This document shows, in pieces, positions 24,618 through 33,102 of a DNA stretch of 64,000 bases. A program made the translations under genes and the position numbers. This stretch comes from an uncultured Oscillospiraceae bacterium (GTDB lineage Bacteria > Bacillota > Clostridia > Oscillospirales > Oscillospiraceae): positions 59,606-123,605 of the forward strand of contig CANQHN010000006.1 of assembly GCA_947623745.1 (NCBI GenBank). The letters run 5' to 3'. The notes beneath the pieces were generated by a model. That model did no database searches, had not been told where the DNA came from, and was given only the letters and a program-made list of their open reading frames with translations. The number at the start of each line of letters is the position of its first letter. Positions within the stretch are counted from its first letter, which is position 1.

Positions 24618-26339
24618 ATGCTTCCCCTCGCCACATCCGCCCAGATGAAGGAGCTGGACCGCGCCGCCATTCAGGACCGGGGCGTGCCCTCTCTGGACCT
24701 GATGGAGCGCGCCGCCCAGGCCGTGGCCGACGCCGTGGCCCGGCTGGTGGCCCCGCCGGAGCACGGCCCCGTCGCCAGCTTCACCTCGGTGGTCTTTGCC
24801 TCCTCCGACGGCAGGGAGCCCACCGAGGAGGAGCGGCGGGAGATGGACGAGCTGCGGGCCATCGTGGAGTCCAAAAACACCGACCCCGCCCCCCGGGTGG
24901 CCGTGTTCTGCGGCCCGGGCAACAACGGCGGGGACGGCATCGCCGCCGCCCGGCTGCTGCTGGGCATGGGCTACCACGTCCGGGCCTTCCTCATCGGGGA
25001 CCGGGAGAAGATGACCCTTGACGCCAAAGAGATGAACACCCGGCTGGAGGCCCTGGGCCGCCGGCTGGAGGCCTTCACCGTGGACCTGGAGCACCCGGAG
25101 GAGTGCAACCGGCGGCAGCTGGCCTGGCTGTCCACCTGCGACTGCGTGGTGGACGCCCTGTTCGGCATTGGCCTGTCCCGGCCCGTGTCCGGGGAGTTTT
25201 TGAACGCTGTGCGGTACATCAACCGGGCCCTGGTCCCCGGGTGCTCCGTGGTGGCCTGCGACATCCCGTCGGGGGTCCACACCGACACCGGCGCGGTGCT
25301 GGGGGAGGCGGTAAACGCCACGGTCACCGTCACCTTCACCTGCGGCAAGCCGGGCCTCTATCTCGGCGAGGGCGCCGCCCACGCGGGAGAGGTCCGGGTG
25401 GCGGACATCGGCATCCCCCACGACCTGTACCATCAAAACATCCTCCGGGCCCCGGAGCGGGTGGAGGCCGTCCAGGCGGGCGAGTTCCGGCTCCCCCGCC
25501 GCCCCCGGGCCGCCCACAAGGGGGACTTCGGCAGGGTGTTCATTTTGGCGGGCAGCGTGGGCTACACCGGCGCCCCGGTTTTGGCGGCCAGTGCCGCCGT
25601 TCGGACCGGCGCGGGGCTGGTGTACCTGGGCGTACCCAGGGACATCTACCCCATCGTGGCCGTGAAGTGTACCGAGGCCATGCCCTTCCCCCTGCCCGGT
25701 GATTACAACGCCATTCTGGAGAAAGCGAAAAGCTGCGACGTGGCCCTCATCGGCCCCGGCCTGGGCCGGGCCCCGGAGACGGAGCAGCTGATTTTGAATC
25801 TCCTGCGGGATCTGGAGATCCCTGTGGTGCTGGACGCCGACGGCATAAACGCCGTCTCCGGGCATATAGATAGCTTGGATTCCCGCTCCGCCCCCACGGT
25901 GCTCACCCCCCACGACGGGGAGTTCCGGCGGCTGACGGGGTGCGCTCTGCCCATCCCGGACCGGCTGGCCGCCGCCCGTGACTTCGCCAAGGATCATAAT
26001 TGCGTGCTGGTCCTTAAGGGCCACGGGACGGTGACTGCGTCGCCGGACGGCCTGTGCCGGGTCAACACCACCGGCAACCCCGGCATGGCCAAGGGGGGCT
26101 CTGGGGACGTGCTGGCCGGGATCCTCGCCGCCCTGCTGGCCCAGAAGCCCCTGAACGGCCCCCACACCGGCCCGGCGGAGCTGGCCGCCGCCGGGGTGTG
26201 CTACCACGGCATGGCCGGGGACCGGGCGGCGGAGCGGCTGGGGGAGTACGGCATGACCCCGTCCGACCTGCTCTCCAGGCTGCCGGAGGTGCTCCGGGAG
26301 CACGAGGAGCGGGAACAATCTGCAGAAATCGGAGGATAG
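24618..26339 (+). CDS. nnr: Bifunctional NAD(P)H-hydrate epimerase/dehydratase
   Basis: 573 residues. N-terminal YjeF epimerase domain (about 1-235; FCGPGNNGGDGIAAARLL, VVDALFGIGLSRPVSGEF, DIPSGVHTDTG) joined to a C-terminal ADP-dependent dehydratase domain (GDFGRVFILAGSVGYTGAP, DADGINAVSG, LTPHDGEFRRL, GNPGMAKGGSGDVLAGIL). Repairs hydrated NAD(P)H. First gene of the operon with the lipoprotein and alr, an order like that of Bacillus. Confidence 0.95.
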   Translation: MLPLATSAQMKELDRAAIQDRGVPSLDLMERAAQAVADAVARLVAPPEHGPVASFTSVVFASSDGREPTEEERREMDELRAIVESKNTDPAPRVAVFCGPGNNGGDGIAAARLLLGMGYHVRAFLIGDREKMTLDAKEMNTRLEALGRRLEAFTVDLEHPEECNRRQLAWLSTCDCVVDALFGIGLSRPVSGEFLNAVRYINRALVPGCSVVACDIPSGVHTDTGAVLGEAVNATVTVTFTCGKPGLYLGEGAAHAGEVRVADIGIPHDLYHQNILRAPERVEAVQAGEFRLPRRPRAAHKGDFGRVFILAGSVGYTGAPVLAASAAVRTGAGLVYLGVPRDIYPIVAVKCTEAMPFPLPGDYNAILEKAKSCDVALIGPGLGRAPETEQLILNLLRDLEIPVVLDADGINAVSGHIDSLDSRSAPTVLTPHDGEFRRLTGCALPIPDRLAAARDFAKDHNCVLVLKGHGTVTASPDGLCRVNTTGNPGMAKGGSGDVLAGILAALLAQKPLNGPHTGPAELAAAGVCYHGMAGDRAAERLGEYGMTPSDLLSRLPEVLREHEEREQSAEIGG

Positions 26340-26342
26340 AGC

Positions 26343-26957
26343 GTGCGCAGGCTGGTGCTGTGCGTACTGATGATACCCCTCCTGGCCGCCTGCGGCGGCG
26401 GAGGCAGAAACCAGGCCGAGGAGCTGGCCCTGACGGCCCGGACGGAGTACCTGGCCGCCCCGGAGATCACCGGGAGCGCCGCCGTCACCGCCGACTACGG
26501 GGTGCGGGTGTACCGCTACGGGATCGATTTCACCTCTACCGGGGAGGAGACCGTCCTCACTCTTACCTCCCCCGACACGGTGGCGGGGCTCACCGCCCGG
26601 CTGGGGACAGAGGAGGGGAGCCTACTGGAGTACGACGGCGCGGTGCTGGAGACCGGCCCCCTGGACGGAGACGGCCTGACCCCCGTGTCCGCCATCCCCG
26701 CCATCCTGGACGATTTGCGGGAGGGCTATCTGGACACCTGCGCCCTGGAGGCCCAGGGCGAAAACCAGGTCCTGCGCCTGACGGTGCGGGACCCGGAGGC
26801 CGAGCCGGGCAAAGGCCCGGAGACGGCCCTGTGGCTGGACCCCACCACCCGAAACCTGCTCCGGGCGGAGCTGAGCCGGGACGGGTTCTGCGTCATCCAG
26901 TGTGAATTCTCCGCGTTTTCCAAGGGCGGCACGGCCGACCCCACACAAGAGAAATAA
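26343..26957 (+). CDS. LolA/GerS/YdcC-like lipoprotein
   Basis: 204 residues with GTG start three bases after nnr. Signal peptide and lipobox LLAAC-GG. The rest has the strand pattern of LolA-fold lipoproteins (VYRYGIDFTSTGEETVLTL, LRLTVRD, ALWLDPTTRNLLRAEL). In Bacillus ydcC and in Clostridioides difficile gerS lie immediately upstream of alr; GerS is needed for spore cortex processing and germination. Same position here suggests a GerS-like role, which is inference. Confidence 0.7.
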   Translation: MRRLVLCVLMIPLLAACGGGGRNQAEELALTARTEYLAAPEITGSAAVTADYGVRVYRYGIDFTSTGEETVLTLTSPDTVAGLTARLGTEEGSLLEYDGAVLETGPLDGDGLTPVSAIPAILDDLREGYLDTCALEAQGENQVLRLTVRDPEAEPGKGPETALWLDPTTRNLLRAELSRDGFCVIQCEFSAFSKGGTADPTQEK

Positions 26958-26971
26958 AAAGGTGATTTGAA

Positions 26972-28114
26972 ATGATGGACACCACACAAATGAGGACCTG
27001 GGCCGAAATCTCCCTGGACAATCTGGCCCATAACTACCGCACCCTGCGGGCCCTGACCCCCCGGGGCTGCAAATTCCTTGGGCTGGTGAAGGCCAACGCC
27101 TACGGCCATGGGGCCGTGCCGGTGGCAAAAAAGCTGGAGGAGCTGGGGGCCGACATGCTGGCGGTGGCCTGCCTGGACGAGGCCGCCCAGCTGCGGGACG
27201 CCGGCGTCTCCCTGCCCATCCTGTGCCTGGGGCAGACGCCCCCGGAGCTGGCCGCCGGCCTGCTGGAGTACGATGTGACCCAGGCCGTCCCCGACCTGGA
27301 GACGGGAGAGGCCCTGTCCGCCGCCGCCCAGGCCGCCGGGAAAACGCTCACCATCCACGTCAAGCTGGACACCGGCATGACCCGGCTGGGGTTCCAGTGG
27401 CGGGAGGGAAATGAGGCCGCCGCGGCCGACCAGATCGCCCGGCTGTGCGCCCTGCCCGGCCTGGAGGCGGAGGGGATGTTCACTCACTTCGCCGACGCCG
27501 ACGGCAGCGAGGAGTACACCATGCTCCAGTTCACCCGCTTCCTGGACGCAAAACAGGCCCTGGAAAATCGGGGCATCCGCTTCAAAATTTCCCATTGCGC
27601 GGCAAGCGCCGCTGTGTTAAGCTATCCCTGTACCCATATGGACATGATCCGCCCCGGCATCGTGCTCTACGGCTACTACCCCGCCCCGGAGCTGGAGGGC
27701 CTGGACGGCCCCGGCCTGCTCCCCGTCATGGAGGTGAAGAGCCGGGTGTACGCCGTGCGGGACGTCCCCGCCGGCACCTGCGTCAGCTACGGCCGCACCC
27801 ACACGCTGGAGCGGGACAGCCGCCTGGCGGTGCTGCCCATCGGCTACGGGGACGGCTTCCCCCGCCTGCTGTCCAACCGGGGGCAGGTGCTGCTCTACGG
27901 CCGGCGCTGCCCCATTGTGGGCCGGGTGTGCATGGACATGTGCATGGTGGACGTCACCGATCTGCCCCAGGTCCGGCCCGGAGACGTGGCCATTATCTAC
28001 GGCCAGGACGGCCTGCTGGACGAGGACGCGGCCATCGCCGGCACCATCCCATACGAGCTGCTGTGCGACGTGGGCAGGCGCGTCCCCCACGTCTATCTGG
28101 ACAGCGGGAAGTGA
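26972..28114 (+). CDS. alr: Alanine racemase
   Basis: 380 residues, PLP enzyme making D-alanine for peptidoglycan. VKANAYGHGAV carries the PLP lysine; SYGRTHTLE carries the second catalytic tyrosine; HFADAD and CMDMCMVDV are conserved. AAGGTGA precedes the ATG. Third gene of the operon. Confidence 0.97.
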   Translation: MMDTTQMRTWAEISLDNLAHNYRTLRALTPRGCKFLGLVKANAYGHGAVPVAKKLEELGADMLAVACLDEAAQLRDAGVSLPILCLGQTPPELAAGLLEYDVTQAVPDLETGEALSAAAQAAGKTLTIHVKLDTGMTRLGFQWREGNEAAAADQIARLCALPGLEAEGMFTHFADADGSEEYTMLQFTRFLDAKQALENRGIRFKISHCAASAAVLSYPCTHMDMIRPGIVLYGYYPAPELEGLDGPGLLPVMEVKSRVYAVRDVPAGTCVSYGRTHTLERDSRLAVLPIGYGDGFPRLLSNRGQVLLYGRRCPIVGRVCMDMCMVDVTDLPQVRPGDVAIIYGQDGLLDEDAAIAGTIPYELLCDVGRRVPHVYLDSGK

Positions 28115-28141
28115 CGTCCTCCCCCGCCTCCGCATAGGATG

Positions 28142-28196
28142 GGCTGGGGCAGCGGGCAGACCCCGTTGCGCCGGGAACGGGGGACCCAGCTTTTTC
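28142..28196 (+). terminator. Terminator after alr
   Basis: GCTGGG pairs with CCCAGC (28185-28190) and CCCCGTT with AACGGGG inside, followed by TTTTTCTTT. Confidence 0.75.
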
Positions 28197-28209
28197 TTTC
28201 CCCAAGTGG

Positions 28210-28286
28210 TATAATCCCCGCCGCCCCGTGGGAGAATCATAGTATCGCGTTACATAAGCCCCCTGCGGGCCGTAACGCCCTACTAT
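28210..28286 (+). promoter_or_regulatory. Promoter element and leader hairpin ahead of mazF
   Basis: TATAAT at 28210-28215 has no good -35 box. Downstream, ATAGTA (28239-28244) pairs with TACTAT (28281-28286) and GCGTTAC (28247-28253) with GTAACGC (28272-28278), an imperfect long hairpin in the leader of the toxin-like gene. It could be an operator or an RNA control element. Confidence 0.5.
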
Positions 28287-28310
28287 CTTCCGGCGGAGTG
28301 TGAATCAATC

Positions 28311-28676
28311 GTGGATAACAGCGTAAAACGAGGCGACATTTTCTACGCCGATCTCAGCCCCGTGGTGGGCAGCGAGCAGGGCGGGGTGCGCCCGGTGCTC
28401 ATCGTGCAGAACGACACCGGCAATCGGCACAGCCCCACCGTCATCGCCGCAGCCATCACGTCCCAGACCGGCAAGGCCCGCCTCCCCACCCACATCTCCC
28501 TGGCCGCCATGAGCTACGGCCTGCCCAAGGATTCGGTGATCCTCCTGGAGCAGATCCGCACCCTCGACAAGCGCCGTCTGCGGGAGCACATGGGCCGGGT
28601 GGACGAGGCCGTGATGAAGCGGGTGGACAATGCCATCGCCGTCAGCTTTGGCCTGCACCCGGAGACTATGGTGTAA
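28311..28676 (+). CDS. MazF/PemK (EndoA)-family endoribonuclease
   Basis: 121 residues, GTG start. [32 protein letters not shown] and [19 protein letters not shown] match NdoA/MazF, which cleaves mRNA at specific sites. In Bacillus an antitoxin gene (ndoAI) lies between alr and ndoA; the 196-bp gap here cannot hold it and no small RHH-type frame is seen, so it is antitoxin-less locally. Confidence 0.92.
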   Translation: MDNSVKRGDIFYADLSPVVGSEQGGVRPVLIVQNDTGNRHSPTVIAAAITSQTGKARLPTHISLAAMSYGLPKDSVILLEQIRTLDKRRLREHMGRVDEAVMKRVDNAIAVSFGLHPETMV

Positions 28677-28737
28677 AGCAGCCCTCCGGGGCACGGGACC
28701 GCCCAGGCGGTCCTACATACGCGAGAAGGAGTTACTT

Positions 28738-29262
28738 ATGAAAAAGTGGAACAAGTTGTGGACCATCCGTCTGTGTGCTCTGGTGCTGGCCGCCGCCTGT
28801 CTGTGCGGCGTCGTCCTCGCCGCCGGCGGCGGGCGGGACGACCCGCTGGTCACCCTGAGCTACCTGACCACCACCGTCACCCCCGACATCCTCGACCAGG
28901 TGGAGCGCAAGGCGGACGAGCGGCAGGCCGACCTGGAGAAGCGCTTCGACCAGGCCCTTTCCCAGTACGCCGGCAGCGCCGGCACAGGCTCCGGCAGCGC
29001 CTCCTACACCGTGGTCACGTTGAGCGCCGGACAGCAGCTCTACCTGGGCGCGGGCTGTGAGATCCTCCCCCGCATCGGCGGCGTCACCGTGTCCGCCGGC
29101 TCCTCCCCCGCCCTGGTGGATGTTAGCTCCGGCTCCACCGTCAGCTCCGGCGTGGCCCTGACGGCCAACCACCTGTATATGGCCACCATCGCCGACCGGA
29201 CCATCACCCCCTCCGGCTCCTCCGCCACCGTCCTGGTACGCGGGGAGTACGTCCTGGGCTGA
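28738..29262 (+). CDS. Secreted protein of unknown function
   Basis: 174 residues from the ATG at 28738 after GAAGGAG. Signal peptide (LCALVLAAACLCGVVLAAG), an amphipathic helix (about 50-75) and a Gly/Ser-rich segment leading to a beta-rich C-terminal half (YTVVTLSAGQQLYLGAGCEI). Not recognised. It follows mazF by 61 bases. Confidence 0.75.
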   Translation: MKKWNKLWTIRLCALVLAAACLCGVVLAAGGGRDDPLVTLSYLTTTVTPDILDQVERKADERQADLEKRFDQALSQYAGSAGTGSGSASYTVVTLSAGQQLYLGAGCEILPRIGGVTVSAGSSPALVDVSSGSTVSSGVALTANHLYMATIADRTITPSGSSATVLVRGEYVLG

Positions 29263-29273
29263 AGCAAGAATGA

Positions 29274-29310
29274 GGCAGGCCCCGCGGATACATCCGCGGG
29301 GCCTGCTTTT
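29274..29310. terminator. Terminator between the secreted protein and uvrA2
   Basis: AGGCAGGCCCCGCGGAT paired with ATCCGCGGGGCCTGCTTTTCC; perfect long stem between two convergent genes. Confidence 0.85.
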
Positions 29311-29326
29311 CCTGTTTTCTAATTCT

Positions 29327-31615
29327 TCATCGGGCAAAGCGCTTCAAAAACTTGCCTGTCTCCGAAACGGGGCAGTCCATCAGCTCCACGGGGGTGCCGG
29401 TGAACAGGATCTGGCCGCCCTCCCTGCCCCCGCCAGGCCCCATGTCGATGACCCAGTCGGCGGCGGCGATGAGCTCCAGGCGGTGCTCCACCACCACCAC
29501 GGTGTTGCCCTGGTCCACCAGGCGGCGCAGCAGGGCAAGCAGCTGGAACACGTCCCGCTGATGCAGGCCGGCGCAGGGCTCGTCCAGGACGTAGATCTGG
29601 CCGGTCTTGTTCAGCTCGCTGGCCAGCTTGAGGCGCTGGACCTCCCCGCCGGACAGGGTGCTGGTGGGCTGGCCCAGGGTCATGTAGCCCAGGCCCACGT
29701 CCTCCAGCGTCTTGAGCGGGCCGGTGATCTTCTCCTCCTCGGCGAAGAACTCCAGGGCCTGGCTGACGGTGAGGGCCATGACCTGCTCGATGTTCTTCCC
29801 CTGATAGGTGTAGCTCAGCGCGGTGGGGTTGTAGCGGCGGCCGCCGCACTCCTCGCACAGGATGGCCACCGGGTCGGCGAAGGCCACGTCGGGCAGGATC
29901 TCCCCCTTGCCCTTGCACACCGGGCAGGCCCCCTTGGAGTTGAAGCTGAACCACTGGGCGCTGACCTTGTTGGCCTTGGCGAAGAGCCTGCGGATCTCGT
30001 CCATGACCCCGGTGTAGGTGGCGGGGGTGGAGCGGTTGGAGGTGCCGATGGGCCGCTGGTCGATGACCACGGCGTCGGCGTGCCGGGCGGTGAACTCGTG
30101 GCACACCAGGGTGCTCTTCCCCGAGCCCGCCACGCCGGTGACGGCGGTCAGGATGCCCTTGGGGATGGCGACGCTCACGTCCTTCAAATTGTGGAGCTTG
30201 GCGTGCTCGATGGCGTACCCCTCGCTCCAGGGCAGCGGGGCCTGGTTGACGGCCACCAGGTCCTTCATGGCGGCGGCGGTCAGGGTGCCGGCCCTCCGCA
30301 GGCCCTCCAGGTTCCCCTGGTAGACCACCTCTCCCCCGTTCTGGCCGGCCAGGGGCCCCAGCTCAATGATGTAGTCGGCCAGCTCGATCATCTGCCGGCT
30401 GTGCTCCACCACCAGGACGGTGTTGTGCTTGTCCCGCAGGTCCAGCAGCAGGGAGCCGATGCGCTGGGCGTCCGCCGGGTGCAGGCCGGCGGTGGGTTCG
30501 TCGAAGATGTAGGTGATGTTGCTCAGGCTGCTGCCCAGGTGGCGGACCATTTTCAGCCGCTGGCTCTCGCCGCCGGACAGGGTGTCGGTGCGGCGGGACA
30601 GGCTCAGGTAGCCCAGGCCCACCTGGACCATGTGCCGCAGGTAGCCGGCGATCTGCCCGGCGATGGCGCTGCCCAGGGGGTCCTTGATGTCCTCCAGCAC
30701 CTCCAGCAGGTCGCTGACCTGCATATCGCAGTAGTCGGCGATGTTATAGCCGTTGATTCTGGACTCCAGGGCCTTGGGATTCAGGCCGCTGCCGCCGCAG
30801 GTGGGGCAGGGGCGGCGGCAGACGAACTGCATCACCTCGTCCTGGATGGACTTCTTCAAGGCGGAGATGTCCCGGTTCAGGTACAGCCGCTGGAACCGTG
30901 GGACCACGCCCTCATAGGGGACCTGGGACACCTGGCCGGTGTTGTGCCGGAGAAAGCCCAGCTTCAGGGGCTTGTCCGGGCCGAAGCGGAGGATCTTCCA
31001 CTCCTCCGGGGTGAAGTCCCGCAGCTTTTTGTCCGGGTCCAGCAGGGGGCAGCAGCGGTAGTAGAACTCCTGCCAGCTCCCCCCGGAGAACTGGCTGAAC
31101 CGCAGGCCCTTCCCGTTGAGGGTCTCGTCCAGGTCGAACATCTTCTCCTCGTCCAGCCACACCCGGTAGCCCAGGCCGGTGCAGTCCGGGCACATGCCGT
31201 GGGGGTGGTTGAAGGAGTAGGCCATGGAGCCGCCGGCGCTGGGCTGCCCGATCCGGGAGAACAGCAGCCGCACCAGGGGGGCCACATCCACCGCGGTGCC
31301 CACGGTGGAGCGGGAGTTGGCGCCGATGGCCTTCTGGTCCACCACCACGCAGGGGGTCAGGTTGCGGATGGAGTCCACCGCCGGCCGCTCATGCCGGGGC
31401 AGGCGCATCCGCACGAAGGCCGGGTAGGTGGCGTTCCACTCCCGGCCGCTCTCTGCGGCCACCGTGTCAAAGGCCAGGGAGCTCTTCCCCGAGCCCGACA
31501 CCCCGGCGAACACCACCAGCTGCTCCTTGGGGATATCCACGTCAAGATGCTTCAGGTTGTTGACCGCGGCGCCCACGATCTCGATTTTTTCCCGCTCAAT
31601 GGTCTGTTCCTTCAT
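29327..31615 (-). CDS. UvrA-like ABC protein (UvrA2/drug-resistance type)
   Basis: 762 residues, shorter than UvrA (about 940). Two ABC ATPase halves: Walker A GVSGSGKS and GVAGSGKS, signatures LSGGESQRLK and LSGGEVQRLK, plus zinc-binding CPDC, CPTCGG and CPVC/CEEC motifs. The UvrB-binding region of true UvrA is reduced, as in UvrA2 proteins linked to DNA damage or drug tolerance. Single gene; function beyond DNA-binding ATPase is not established. Confidence 0.9.
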   Translation of the reverse strand: MKEQTIEREKIEIVGAAVNNLKHLDVDIPKEQLVVFAGVSGSGKSSLAFDTVAAESGREWNATYPAFVRMRLPRHERPAVDSIRNLTPCVVVDQKAIGANSRSTVGTAVDVAPLVRLLFSRIGQPSAGGSMAYSFNHPHGMCPDCTGLGYRVWLDEEKMFDLDETLNGKGLRFSQFSGGSWQEFYYRCCPLLDPDKKLRDFTPEEWKILRFGPDKPLKLGFLRHNTGQVSQVPYEGVVPRFQRLYLNRDISALKKSIQDEVMQFVCRRPCPTCGGSGLNPKALESRINGYNIADYCDMQVSDLLEVLEDIKDPLGSAIAGQIAGYLRHMVQVGLGYLSLSRRTDTLSGGESQRLKMVRHLGSSLSNITYIFDEPTAGLHPADAQRIGSLLLDLRDKHNTVLVVEHSRQMIELADYIIELGPLAGQNGGEVVYQGNLEGLRRAGTLTAAAMKDLVAVNQAPLPWSEGYAIEHAKLHNLKDVSVAIPKGILTAVTGVAGSGKSTLVCHEFTARHADAVVIDQRPIGTSNRSTPATYTGVMDEIRRLFAKANKVSAQWFSFNSKGACPVCKGKGEILPDVAFADPVAILCEECGGRRYNPTALSYTYQGKNIEQVMALTVSQALEFFAEEEKITGPLKTLEDVGLGYMTLGQPTSTLSGGEVQRLKLASELNKTGQIYVLDEPCAGLHQRDVFQLLALLRRLVDQGNTVVVVEHRLELIAAADWVIDMGPGGGREGGQILFTGTPVELMDCPVSETGKFLKRFAR

Positions 31616-31660
31616 AACATTTCCTCACTTTGCGCGCTGCCGCGCTGAAATAAACGATGG

Positions 31661-31694
31661 AAAGGCGGGGACGCGCTCACGCGCGCCCCCGCTT
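31661..31694 (-). terminator. Probable terminator after tupC
   Basis: Minus strand: AAGCGGGG, GCGCGC, loop GTGA, GCGCGT, CCCCGCCTT. The T run is weak, but the stem is strong and placed between tupC and uvrA2. Confidence 0.55.
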
Positions 31695-31724
31695 CTGTGT
31701 CTCTCGTCTCCGGGCCGCGGCGGC

Positions 31725-32393
31725 TCACGCCCCGTAGAACTCCAAAAACTGGCGCAGCTGCGCCGTCTCCGGGTCGGTGAGCAGCTTGGCCGCCGGCCCC
31801 TGCTCCGCCGCCTGCCCCCTGTACAGGAACAGGGCGCTGTCCGCCACCCGGCGGGCCTGGCCCAGGGAGTGGGTCACCCACAGCACGGCGCAGCCCGTCC
31901 GGGCGCGGTACTGGGTCACCAGCTCCTCGGCCAGAGCGGTGGACTGGATGTCCATGGCGGCGGTGGGCTCGTCCAGCACCAGCAGGCCGTAGTCCCGCAT
32001 CAGCAGCCGGGCCAGGGCCATCCGGGCGGTCTCACCGCCGGAGAGGCGGTGTGCCTGCCGGTCGGCCAGGTGGCCGATCTCCAGCCGCTCCAGCAGCTCC
32101 TCGGCCCGGCGGCGGCTGTCCGCTCCCCCGTCCGCGTTGAGCAGCAGATTGCGCCGCACCGTCATGCGGAATGGGTAGCTGTGCTGGGGCATATAGCCCA
32201 CCCGGCACGGGCCGTCCAGGACGGCCCCGCCCCCGTCGGGGGGCAGCGCGCCGGACACGATTTTGGCCAGGGTGGACTTACCGCCGCCGTTGGCGCCGAT
32301 CACGGCGCAGACCTGCCCGGCGGGCAGCTCCATGCCCGGGAAGTCCAGGACCGTCTTTCCCTGGTAGGTCTTGGTAAAGGGGAGCAGTCTCAT
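31725..32393 (-). CDS. tupC: Tungstate ABC transporter ATP-binding protein
   Basis: 222 residues. Walker A GANGGGKST, signature LSGGETARMALA, Walker B LLVLDEPTAAM. Starts within the end of the permease gene (4-base overlap). Substrate assigned from the TupA-like protein and the neighbouring tungsten-enzyme genes. Confidence 0.88.
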   Translation of the reverse strand: MRLLPFTKTYQGKTVLDFPGMELPAGQVCAVIGANGGGKSTLAKIVSGALPPDGGGAVLDGPCRVGYMPQHSYPFRMTVRRNLLLNADGGADSRRRAEELLERLEIGHLADRQAHRLSGGETARMALARLLMRDYGLLVLDEPTAAMDIQSTALAEELVTQYRARTGCAVLWVTHSLGQARRVADSALFLYRGQAAEQGPAAKLLTDPETAQLRQFLEFYGA

Positions 32394-33076
32394 CCGCTCA
32401 GCCTCCCCTGCATCAGGGACACGGCCAGGTTGAGCACCAGCGACATGGCCAGCAGGATGATGCCCAGGGCCACGCCCAGGGTGAAGTTGCCCATGTTGGT
32501 ATAGTTCATGATGGCGGTGGTCATCACGTTGGTCTTATAGGCGATGGCGCCCCCCACCATGGACACCGCCCCCACCTCCGCGATGGCCCGGGAGAACCCG
32601 AACAGGTAGGTGGAGAAGATCTGGTAGCGGCACTCGTTCATCAGCAGGAGGAAGGCCCGCCGGCGGGGCAGGCCCAGACCCTGGGCGGTCTCCCGCACGG
32701 TGGGGGCGATGCGCTGGGCGTAGGTCTCCATATTGCCGATGATGAGGGGGGTGATGAGCAGCACCTGGGCGATGACCATCAGCCGGACGGTGTACATCAA
32801 TCGCAGGTGCCGGAAGGGCCCCACCCCAGAGAAGAGCATGTAGCAGATCAGGCCGCACACCACCGGGGGCAGGCCCATCAGGGTGCGGTTGAGCACCACC
32901 AGCGCCTGCCTGCCCCGGAAGGAGCAGAAGGCCAGCAGCGTCCCCAGGGGCACCCCCAGGACCAGGGCAAGAATGGAGCTGGACAGACTCATCCGCAGCG
33001 TCACCTCGATGATGTCCGCCAGCAGGTGGTCGCCGGACAGCACCAGCTCCACCGCCTGTCGCAGGGCTGTAACCAT
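32390..33076 (-). CDS. tupB: Tungstate ABC transporter permease
   Basis: 228 residues, about five or six helices, with the inner-membrane-component motif near EVGAVSMVGGAI. N-terminal VELVLSGDHLLADIIEVTLR and VPLGTLLAF are typical of TupB. Lies between tupA and tupC. Confidence 0.9.
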   Translation of the reverse strand: MVTALRQAVELVLSGDHLLADIIEVTLRMSLSSSILALVLGVPLGTLLAFCSFRGRQALVVLNRTLMGLPPVVCGLICYMLFSGVGPFRHLRLMYTVRLMVIAQVLLITPLIIGNMETYAQRIAPTVRETAQGLGLPRRRAFLLLMNECRYQIFSTYLFGFSRAIAEVGAVSMVGGAIAYKTNVMTTAIMNYTNMGNFTLGVALGIILLAMSLVLNLAVSLMQGRLSG

Positions 33077-33102
33077 AGGCCCTCCAGAAGTTCAGATTCT
33101 GC

